25,737 nucleotides of DNA. Source: Lachnospiraceae bacterium UBA7188 (GTDB lineage: Bacteria > Bacillota > Clostridia > Lachnospirales > Lachnospiraceae). The translations under genes and the position numbers were made by a program. The notes beneath the pieces were generated by a model that saw only the letters and a list, made by a program, of their open reading frames with translations, did not search any database and was not told the origin of the DNA. This document shows positions 8,126 to 14,679 of this stretch, in pieces. The stretch is from NCBI GenBank assembly GCA_002490995.1, contig DKVC01000190.1:1-25737 (forward strand). The letters run 5' to 3'. Positions within the stretch are counted from its first letter, which is position 1. Each line of letters starts with the position of its first letter.

Positions 8126-8718
8126 AAGGAACCGCGTCCTGCCTTACATCTGCGCTCACCATCTGGTTCGGTGAGAAGATTGATTATATAGCAAGTGAAA
8201 ACAGGGAATATGTAAGCGAGGAAGGCTTTCGCATCCTCCCCACCCAGACATGCGCAGAAGCAAAGATAGCGGATTACAATTGCGTAATATTACCGGGAAC
8301 AATCAATCCATTGCCTGCCCTGTTTGACGATGCGCTGATTGGCTTCCTCAGGAGCGGAATGGATTCAGATGTTATTTTTGCAGCGATTTCTTCTGCTCCG
8401 ATTTTGCTGTCCAAAGCGGGAATCTTAAACGGGAGGAAATTTACCTCGGGTTATTTTATGCAGATGGCGGATGTTTTTGCGTTTGTGGAAAAGCATAACT
8501 TCGAACATAAAGCAGTCGTTGAGGACGGAAATGTCATAACGGGTATCGGGATGTTTTTCCGGGAATTTGCGGAAGCTGTATTGCGAAGGTTTGCATATGA
8601 TATCGGAGATCATTTCATGCGTTACAAGCTGGAAGATTTTACGGAAGAGGAGCTGACATTTTACTGGTCTGATGAGGAATATCAGGAATTTCTGGAGGAG
8701 CTAAAAGGTTATACATAA
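8126..8718 (+). pseudogene. 5'-truncated DJ-1/PfpI-like gene
   Basis: The frame ending at TAA 8716-8718 stays open upstream to the stop codon of the dehydratase gene, but has no ATG or GTG start. TTG 8311 is the only candidate and would remove most of the fold. The translated piece runs LTSALTIWFGEKIDYI, ILPGTINPLPALFDDALIGF, AAISSAPILLSKAGIL and a helical C-terminus, which fits the DJ-1/PfpI (type 1 glutamine-amidotransferase-like) fold missing only its first strand and turn. The nucleophile-elbow Cys is Ser (AISSAP). Coding sequence begins exactly where the dehydratase ends, so the 5' end was probably lost in a recombination event at this boundary. Function, if any, is unknown. Confidence 0.7.
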
Positions 8719-8720
8719 AA

Positions 8721-8755
8721 GGGAAGAATTCTCCCAAGTGAAGAAGAATCTTCCC
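8721..8755. repeat. Inverted repeat between the DJ-1 remnant and the hydrolase remnant
   Basis: GGGAAGA (8721-8727) pairs with TCTTCCC (8749-8755), and the palindrome AGAATTCT lies within the left arm. No T run follows, so it is not a convincing terminator. Confidence 0.4.
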
Positions 8756-9515
8756 TTGCGGGGAAAAAGGAAAGAAAGAGCCCTTTATCCTTCTGCATGG
8801 GAACGGGGAGGACAGCACTTATTTCAAGCACCAAATAGAATATTTCAGCGACAGATACAGAGTGATTGCGATAGATACACGAGGTCACGGAAAGTCGCCA
8901 AGGGGGACGAAACCTTTTACCATTGAGCAATTTTCCCATGATTTACACGATTTCATGACAGGCCTTGAAATCTCTGATGCAATTATTTTGGGATTTTCAG
9001 ACGGAGCAAATATCGCAATGAAATTTGTACTTGAATATCCGGACAAAGTAAAGGCGTTGATCTTAAACGGAGGAAATCTGAATCCGAGTGGTGTGAAAAG
9101 GACGACACAGATTCCGATTGAAATAGGGTACAGAATTGCAAAACGATTTGCCTCTAAGTCGCCTGATGCAAAACGGAATGCCGAAATGCTTGGTCTGATG
9201 GTGAATGAGCCGAATATTGAGGTGAATGCATTATCAAAAATAACAGCTCCCACGCTGGTGATTTGCGGAAGCCGCGATATGATTAAGAAATCCCATACAA
9301 AAAAGATTGCGGAAAATATTCCCGGTGCGAAATTAACGATTATAGATGGGAATCACTTTATTGCAAATAAGAGGTATGCCGCATTTAACAAAGCGGTGGA
9401 AGACTTTTTGCAGACAATCGCACCGAAAGGGGACAAGAAATATGGGAATCATAGCGGAAACCGAAAGGCTCATTTTAAGAAGATACCGGCAAGAAGATAT
9501 AGAGGATTTATTTGA
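8738..9515 (+). pseudogene. Alpha/beta hydrolase, frameshifted near its start
   Basis: The main frame encodes the catalytic parts of an alpha/beta hydrolase: oxyanion segment FILLHGNG, DTRGHGKS, nucleophile elbow GFSDG, CGSRD with the acid, and GNH with the catalytic His. This frame meets a stop at 8739-8741 with no start codon between. A plausible N-terminus (GTG 8738, encoding KKNLPLR) lies in another frame, and a one-base change in the G/A run around 8760-8768 would join the two. GTG 8862, the first start codon in the main frame, would delete the oxyanion segment. The C-terminus runs 74 bp into the GNAT gene. Substrate unknown. A sequencing error in the homopolymer is an alternative explanation. 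Confidence 0.68.
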
Positions 9516-9960
9516 ATATTTATCTGATCAGGAAGTGGTGAAATATGAGCCGTATCAGCCGTTAACCTTCGAGGAAGCGAAAGAAAATCTTCAATGGCGC
9601 ATTGGCACAGATGAAATGATTGCCGTTGAATTGAAAAGCTCCCACAAAATGATTGGGAATGTATACATGGGCAGGCGGGACTTTGAAGCAGTGGAAATCG
9701 GATATGTATTTAACCGCGATTATTGGGGACATGGTTACGCCGTCGAAAGCTGTGAAGCTTTGATTGAGCGGGCGTTTTCAAATGGTGTGCACAGGATTTA
9801 TGCGGAATGTGACCCGGATAATAAGAGCTCATGGAAGTTACTGGAAACGTTGGGATTTCAGAGGGAAGCCCATTATCGGAGAAATGTGTATTTCTGGAGG
9901 GATGAAGCCGGAAATGCGATCTGGAAAGATACCTATGTGTATGCCAAATTAAACGGATGA
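9442..9960 (+). CDS. GNAT family N-acetyltransferase (RimJ/RimL-like)
   Basis: A 172-residue acetyltransferase starting ETERLILRRYRQEDIEDLFEY, the usual opening of RimJ/RimL-type GNAT proteins. The acetyl-CoA-binding motif A is seen as EIGYVFNRDYWGHGYAVE, followed by IYAECDPDNKSSWKLLETLGF (motif B). I chose ATG 9442, which has AAAGGGG about nine bases upstream. An in-frame ATG at 9346 would lie inside the hydrolase. The acetyl acceptor (protein N-terminus, amino sugar or antibiotic) cannot be told. It overlaps the end of the broken hydrolase frame by 74 bp and sits in the AT-richer stretch between the glycyl radical enzyme and its activase. Confidence 0.88.
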   Translation: MGIIAETERLILRRYRQEDIEDLFEYLSDQEVVKYEPYQPLTFEEAKENLQWRIGTDEMIAVELKSSHKMIGNVYMGRRDFEAVEIGYVFNRDYWGHGYAVESCEALIERAFSNGVHRIYAECDPDNKSSWKLLETLGFQREAHYRRNVYFWRDEAGNAIWKDTYVYAKLNG

Positions 9961-9993
9961 CATCTTTGCGCCGGATGTTTTCATATATTATGG

Positions 9994-10021
9994 TTGAAAA
10001 AGGGTATAATTATGGTATAAT
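9994..10021 (+). promoter_or_regulatory. Promoter of the antitoxin gene with GGTATAAT repeats
   Basis: TTGAAA (9994-9999), a 16-bp spacer and TATAAT (10016-10021). The octamer GGTATAAT occurs at 10003, 10014 and again at 10044 between the ribosome binding site and the start codon. The first two are 11 bp apart, about one helical turn, and could be an antitoxin operator. Confidence 0.55.
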
Positions 10022-10051
10022 TTAGGGACACAGCAGAAAGGGAGGTATAAT

Positions 10052-10309
10052 ATGCCGCAAATTATTCCGATTAAGGATTTAAAAAATACTTCAGAGATTT
10101 CCGATATGTGTCACAGAACGGATGAGCCGATTTTTATTACTAAAAATGGATATGGCGATATGGTTATTATGAGTATGGAAATGTATGAAAGCGCCATGCG
10201 CCGGTTTGCAGTATATACAGATATCGAATTGTCAGAGCAGCAGATAGAAAACGGACAGACAAAGGATGCCAGAAAAGCTTTGGCAGGAATGAGAGAAATT
10301 AAAAAATAA
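10052..10309 (+). CDS. Type II antitoxin, Phd/YefM family
   Basis: An 85-residue protein with the N-terminal DNA-binding fold of Phd/YefM antitoxins (IIPIKDLKNTSEISDMCHRTDEPIFITKNGYGDMVIMSMEMYE) and a charged C-terminal tail (SEQQIENGQTKDARKALAGM) that would wrap the toxin. The start ATG 10052 has AAAGGGAGG at 10037-10045. In intact modules a ParE/RelE toxin gene follows at once; here only a broken toxin remnant follows at 10320. The antitoxin may survive as an orphan repressor or may neutralise a related toxin elsewhere in the genome. Confidence 0.88.
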   Translation: MPQIIPIKDLKNTSEISDMCHRTDEPIFITKNGYGDMVIMSMEMYESAMRRFAVYTDIELSEQQIENGQTKDARKALAGMREIKK

Positions 10310-10319
10310 GCAGGCCGCC

Positions 10320-10535
10320 ATGCATTTGTTGGATGAATTGGATAAGTTATATGACCGTTTGGGAGAAAATCCCAATCAGTTTCCGCTTAGTGGGGATAAA
10401 TAGTTGGCAGACAAAGGATACCATGAGGCAGCTGTCAGACAGATGGATTATTTTGTCGTCTTCAACATTGCAGCAAATGTAGTAAATGTCGTCGGGATAT
10501 TTCATCGTTTGGAGAATTACCGTAAGAAGATATAG
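10320..10535 (+). pseudogene. ParE/RelE-type toxin remnant
   Basis: Reading from 10320 gives a helix (HLLDELDKLYDRLGENPNQFPLSGDK), then an in-frame TAG at 10401-10403, then LADKGYHEAAV...YFVVFNIAANVVNVVGIFHRLENY up to TAG 10533-10535. The wording ADKGYHEA, VFNI and GIFHRLENY is that of the C-terminal sheet of ParE/RelE toxins. The first half of the domain is missing and the rest is interrupted by the TAG, so no active toxin is expected. Position right after the antitoxin supports the identification. Confidence 0.72.
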
Positions 10536-10570
10536 TATTTTTTGAGGAAAATCGAGAAAAGGACAGGTAA

Positions 10571-11383
10571 ATGATCGTAAAAAACGAATATCCGATTCTG
10601 GAATACAGCACGGACAGAAAGGCTATCATCAACCCGGACAGAGAGGATTTCAAAACGGACAGGGAAGGAAGAAACCAGGGAGAGGGTGGCTTCAGGCGTT
10701 TTCCCCGGCTCTGTCTGGTGACATTCTTTGAGGAAGTGCTTGCTGGGGCGATAGAGAGATACGGTGGAGAAAAGATAGGAACTTATGTCTCTGAAATGAA
10801 GGATTTCCATGTATACCGGCTCACCGTGAACGGAACGGAAATCTGCGCCGTTCAGGCAGTGGTGGCCTCCGGTTCCATTGCCATGATGACGGAGATGCTC
10901 TATGGCTGCGGTGTGGAGGTAATTGTCTGCTGCGGGGGCTGCGGCGTGCTGGACGACATTCCGGAGGGAGACGTGATTATCCCGGTGCGGGCTCTGCGGG
11001 ACGAAGGGGCTTCCTACAAATACCTGCCCCCTGCCCGGTTCATCGAGCTTCAGGCAGGCCCTATAGAGAGCTTTCGGAAAGTCCTGGAGAGGCATGGAAT
11101 TCCTTACATAGAATGCGCTACCTGGTCTACCGACGGTTTCTACCGGGAGACACAGGAGATGGTTGCTTACCGGAAGGAAGAAGGCTGCCGGGTTGTGGAG
11201 ATGGAATGTGCCACCATGGCCGCTATTGCGAATTTCCGGGGGAAGACCTTCGGACAGCTGCTGTACAGTGGGGATATCCTCATCGGCGCTGCGGAAGACT
11301 ACGACGACAGGAACTGGAATAATAATGTTTCTGCCAGGGAGAGGTTGTTTGCTCTTGCCCTGGAGGCTTTGTGCAGGCTGTAA
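10571..11383 (+). CDS. Nucleoside phosphorylase family protein (PNP/UDP phosphorylase type)
   Basis: A 270-residue member of the PNP_UDP_1 family. Seen features: the glycine-rich phosphate/ribose region VVASGSIAMMTEMLYGCGVEVIVCCGGCGVL, the segment PVRALRDEGASYKY, and the conserved VVEMECATMAAIA, whose Glu contacts the ribose hydroxyls in this family. The expected reaction is reversible phosphorolysis of a nucleoside to free base and ribose-1-phosphate. The base specificity (purine or uridine) is not clear. The first 45 or so residues (YSTDRKAIINPDREDFKTD) are longer and more charged than in the Escherichia enzymes. The start ATG 10571 has AAAAGGACAGG upstream. GC content rises again here compared with the preceding stretch. 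Confidence 0.8.
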   Translation: MIVKNEYPILEYSTDRKAIINPDREDFKTDREGRNQGEGGFRRFPRLCLVTFFEEVLAGAIERYGGEKIGTYVSEMKDFHVYRLTVNGTEICAVQAVVASGSIAMMTEMLYGCGVEVIVCCGGCGVLDDIPEGDVIIPVRALRDEGASYKYLPPARFIELQAGPIESFRKVLERHGIPYIECATWSTDGFYRETQEMVAYRKEEGCRVVEMECATMAAIANFRGKTFGQLLYSGDILIGAAEDYDDRNWNNNVSARERLFALALEALCRL

Positions 11384-11440
11384 AAACACTCCCTTTTTGA
11401 AATGCTAAATCAGGGAAAATGCAGTTGCGGGGGAGAGGTT

Positions 11441-12205
11441 ATGGGCAAAAGTGTAATTCAGTATTATAATGCCTATGATGAAGAAGCAAGGCTTTTTCGG
11501 GATTACGGGCACCAGATTGAATGGCGGACTACCATGCATTATTTCGGGAAAGTCATACCGCCCGGCAGCAGGATTTTCGACGGCTGCGCGGGAACCGGAA
11601 GATATGCCTTTCAGCTGGCGGCCGAGGGACACAGGGTGGCGGCAAGTGATTTGGTGCCGTCCTATGTGGAGAAGATGCTTCTAAAGCAGGAGAAAAATCC
11701 GATTCTGAAAGATATCTTCGTGGGGGATATCTGCGAGCCCAACCATTACGGCGACGGGTATTTTGATGTGGTTCTGTGCATGGGTGCTTTTTACCACCTG
11801 GAGGAAACCATGCGGGACAGGGCCATGGAGCAGTGCTTAAGGCTGCTGAAAAAGGAGGGCATTCTGGTTCTGACCTATATCAATCTGATGGGAGCATTGC
11901 CGCTGTATCTGGCGCCTGGGCTGGAAAACGTTGAGGAGATAGCAGAAGGGTATGAGCGCAGGTGCTTTGAGGAACCGTTCGTTTATCTGCTGCCGGAGGA
12001 GATGGAAGAGCTGGCACAGAGACACGGTCTGAAAATCCTGCATCATCTCACTTCAGACGGGAACCCGTATCTGCGGGGAGAGGCCTTTGCCGGGGCGAAA
12101 GAGGAAGACTTTGAGAAATACATGGAACTGCATCTGAAAATATGCGAAAACAGGAATGCCGTGGGCGGTGGACTGCACGGACTGGTTTTCCTGGCGAGGA
12201 AATAA
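11441..12205 (+). CDS. Class I SAM-dependent methyltransferase
   Basis: A 254-residue methyltransferase. Motif I is RIFDGCAGTGRYAFQLA, followed by the acidic loop VAASDLVPSY, motif II/III around GYFDVVLCMGAFYHL and a post-core sheet ending in VFLARK. The His in GAFYHL is typical of the Methyltransf_11/25 group. I take ATG 11441 because GGGGGAGAGG lies just upstream; the frame also extends to ATG 11402 without a good ribosome binding site. The methyl acceptor (small molecule, rRNA or quinone-like) cannot be told. The gene lies 57 bp after the nucleoside phosphorylase and may be cotranscribed with it. Confidence 0.85.
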   Translation: MGKSVIQYYNAYDEEARLFRDYGHQIEWRTTMHYFGKVIPPGSRIFDGCAGTGRYAFQLAAEGHRVAASDLVPSYVEKMLLKQEKNPILKDIFVGDICEPNHYGDGYFDVVLCMGAFYHLEETMRDRAMEQCLRLLKKEGILVLTYINLMGALPLYLAPGLENVEEIAEGYERRCFEEPFVYLLPEEMEELAQRHGLKILHHLTSDGNPYLRGEAFAGAKEEDFEKYMELHLKICENRNAVGGGLHGLVFLARK

Positions 12206-12214
12206 TCCGGGTGA

Positions 12215-12335
12215 AACCAAAATTTTGCCGTAATGCGTGAGATTTCGTTGTTAAGTGTCCAATTTGGGCAAGCCGGAACCAAAACTTTGCCGGAATATGC
12301 AGGATTTCATTATGAAGCGCCTCATGAGAAAGCCG
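12215..12335. repeat. Diverged tandem repeat, about 62 bp x 2, upstream of the activase gene
   Basis: Unit 1 (12215-12275) and unit 2 (12277-12335) share AACCAAAA(T/C)TTTGCCG, a GGATTTC/AGATTTC core and a final AAGCCG, with scattered substitutions and a 2-bp length difference. The 213-bp gap between the methyltransferase and activase genes holds nothing else that I recognise. I see no clear promoter for the activase in it. Confidence 0.6.
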
Positions 12336-12418
12336 TAAAACCGGGAACCGAAAAAACCTGTGAAACGGGAATCTGGAGACTCTGAGAAGCGATTGGCATA
12401 GATAAGGGAGCATGAAAA

Positions 12419-13216
12419 ATGACAAAGGATTATTTACAGACAAAGGGACGAATATTCGACATACAACGCTATTCCATTCACGACGGAACGGGAATTCGCA
12501 CCATATGCTTTCTCAAGGGCTGTGTGCTGCGCTGCAAGTGGTGCTGCAATCCGGAATCCCAGGAGTACCGCATCCAGGAGATGACCGTCCAGGGCAAAAC
12601 GAAAATCATCGGACGTGACGTGACAGTGGCGGAGGTCATGGAGACCGTGGAGAAGGACAGGCCTTATTACAACCGTTCCGGCGGGGGGCTGACCCTTTCC
12701 GGCGGCGAGAGTCTCTGCCAGCCTGAATTCGCCAGGGATCTTCTCCATGCGGCCAAGGCAGTGGGAATCAATACTGCAATGGAGAGCATGGGCTGTGCCA
12801 GGTGGGAGGTAATTCAGGGGATTCTGCCCTGGCTTGACCATTACCTCATGGATATCAAACATATGGACAGCGACAAGCATAGGCAGTTCACCGGGAAGGG
12901 AAATGAGCTGATGCTGGAGAACGCCAGGAAAATCGCGGCCTCCGGACAGACCCGTCTCAGCATCCGGGTGCCCGTGATTCCCACCTTCAATGATACGATT
13001 GAGGAAATCAGGTCTATCGCAGGGTTTGCGGATACCCTGCCGGGGGTGGAGGAGATTTACCTGCTGCCCTACCACAGGCTTGGGCAGGACAAGTACGCGG
13101 GCCTGGGGAGGATTTATGAACTGCCGGATATCCTGCCGCCGGAGCCTGAGCATATGGAGCGGCTGAAGGGGGCAGTGGAGAACTGTACGAAATTGCAGTG
13201 TCATATTGGCGGTTAA
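12419..13216 (+). CDS. Glycyl radical enzyme activating enzyme (radical SAM)
   Basis: A 265-residue radical SAM activase. The [4Fe-4S]-binding motif is C35-x3-C39-x2-C42 (GCVLRCKWCCNPES), preceded by SIHDGTGIRTICFLKGC, and the SAM-binding GGE motif is LTLSGGESL. It continues with DIKHMD and RVPVIPTFND strands and ends at the common YHRLGQDKY segment. Its job is to abstract the hydrogen from the dehydratase Gly (G825) and form the glycyl radical. The region after C42 goes straight to GRDVTVAEVMETV, without the extra eight-Cys ferredoxin-like insert found in many non-PFL activases, so it resembles short PFL-activase-like proteins. The start is ATG 12419 with AAGGGAG at 12404-12410. It lies 4.3 kb downstream of the dehydratase instead of next to it. 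Confidence 0.92.
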   Translation: MTKDYLQTKGRIFDIQRYSIHDGTGIRTICFLKGCVLRCKWCCNPESQEYRIQEMTVQGKTKIIGRDVTVAEVMETVEKDRPYYNRSGGGLTLSGGESLCQPEFARDLLHAAKAVGINTAMESMGCARWEVIQGILPWLDHYLMDIKHMDSDKHRQFTGKGNELMLENARKIAASGQTRLSIRVPVIPTFNDTIEEIRSIAGFADTLPGVEEIYLLPYHRLGQDKYAGLGRIYELPDILPPEPEHMERLKGAVENCTKLQCHIGG

Positions 13217-13238
13217 ATGTGCAGGAAGGATTTTTAGT

Positions 13239-13798
13239 ATGGCGATATTTTATCTTGTAAGGCATGGGGAGGCTGTTTATGATCACATGCTTGAAAGCGG
13301 ATTTTGGGGATTTGGCAGGGATTTTGCACCTTTATCCCCCAAAGGAAAGCAGCAGGCGGAAATGGCAGCCAGGGATATCCGCTTGAAATCTGCGGAGATT
13401 ATTGTATCCTCTCCCTATACCAGAGCCTTACAGACGGCCCAGATTATTTCGAAAGAGACCGGAATCGATGAGGAAGTTGATATTGATTTGCATGAATGAT
13501 ACCGGATCAGGATAACTTATATACCACATCGGAGGAAAGTTTTGCAATGGCCCATGAATTCACCAAATGGAAGGGCGAGTATCCTCCAGGTTGCAGATTC
13601 AGATGGGAAACGCTGACTTCCATGCGGCAAAGAATGAGGCGTGTGGCGGACAGATATTCTGATTTTAACAGGGTTATTTTTGTCGGTCATGGGATGGTTT
13701 TTCGCTGTTTGACGTATATTGAGGAAATGCGTCCCGGAGAAATCATTGAATGTGTATATCAGAAAGGTCAGGCAGAATGTGCGTATTCCTTTACTTAG
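13239..13798 (+). pseudogene. Histidine phosphatase family gene broken by a frameshift
   Basis: The first part (ATG 13239, AGGAAGGA upstream) reads MAIFYLVRHGEAVYD with the catalytic RHG, then SSPYTRALQTAQII, and stops at TGA 13497-13499 after DIDLHE. The second part continues in another frame (IPDQDNLYTTSEESF) to FVGHGMVFRCLTY, carrying the second catalytic His, and ends at TAG 13798. Restoring one base at the ATGATA junction near 13496 would turn LHE-stop into LHEWIPD and rejoin both halves of a normal-length phosphoglycerate-mutase-like phosphatase. Each half lacks essential residues of the other. A sequencing error or programmed frameshift are alternatives, but I see no slippery-site structure. 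Confidence 0.78.
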
Positions 13799-13963
13799 GA
13801 ATTGCCGGAAAATAACGGACCTGGAAATCCAATGAAAACATTTTATGCAAACCTATTTACAGAAATGCAGAAGGAGAGCATTTTGTCGCGGAGGAATCTG
13901 CTGAGAAAGAGAGCGCCGCAGAAGAAAGCGGTATTATAAGGCTTGGAAAATAAAGGAAAATCA

Positions 13964-14602
13964 ATGAGAATTATTGACGATATTACGAATTTTATTTTTT
14001 TGGAGGACATTTCACCCAGAGATGCAATGGAGGAAGGAGAGGCAAAGGCGGATGTCATCTTCATCCCTGGAGGCTCTTATCCGGAACTTCCGGAGAGGGC
14101 AGCCCAACTCTGGAAAGCGGGATACGCGCCCTATGTGGTGCCTTCAGGCCGCTATTCCGTAACGCTGGGCAGATTTTCGGGAGTGAAATCAAAGGCGGAT
14201 ATCTACGGGAAAGACTATGCCACGGAATGCGAATTTTATACGGATGTACTGTTGTCGAAGGGGGTTGACCCTGGCAGTATTCTCCCGGAGGCGCAGGCAC
14301 AGTTTACTGCCGAAAATGCCAGGCTTTCCAGAAAAGTTCTGGATGCGAAAGGAATTCATCCGAAGAAAGCCATTCTCTGCTGCAAGGGCTACCATTCCAG
14401 AAGGAGTCTGATGTATTACCAGATAAACTTTCCCGACACGGATTTCCTGGTTGCGCCGGTGTACATCGATATAACCAGGGAAAACTGGTATTGCACACAG
14501 CGGGGCCGGAAAAAGGTATTGGGGGAACTGAAACGGTTGGGGACGCAGTTCACACCGGAGCTTACGCCGGAGTGGCAGGATTTTCAGGACGAAAAATGTT
14601 AA
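13964..14602 (+). CDS. YdcF/SanA-like DUF218 family protein
   Basis: A 212-residue protein with the DUF218 pattern: a strand and loop VIFIPGGSYPELPERAAQLW, YVVPSGRYS, then TECEFYTDVLLSKGVDP, the TAENARLSRKVL helix and ILCCKGYHSRRSLMYYQ. Family members (YdcF, SanA, ElyC) have a Rossmann-like core and are tied to envelope or cell-wall processes, or bind nucleotide-like ligands; the exact reaction is not settled. No signal peptide or membrane segment is visible, so it is probably cytoplasmic. I use ATG 13964 with AAAGGA six bases upstream; TTG 13943 in the same frame is less likely. Confidence 0.8.
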   Translation: MRIIDDITNFIFLEDISPRDAMEEGEAKADVIFIPGGSYPELPERAAQLWKAGYAPYVVPSGRYSVTLGRFSGVKSKADIYGKDYATECEFYTDVLLSKGVDPGSILPEAQAQFTAENARLSRKVLDAKGIHPKKAILCCKGYHSRRSLMYYQINFPDTDFLVAPVYIDITRENWYCTQRGRKKVLGELKRLGTQFTPELTPEWQDFQDEKC

Positions 14603-14679
14603 AGAGGTATATAGCCTTAATGTCTCAATAAAGGAATGGGCCTACAGAGGAAGGGACAGACGGAAAGGAGCAGAATTGT

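Noticed and set aside
13799..13963. Possible short coding remnant before the YdcF-like gene
   Set aside because: A 35-codon frame from ATG 13832 and a charged fragment in another frame are visible, but neither has a ribosome binding site or recognisable family wording.
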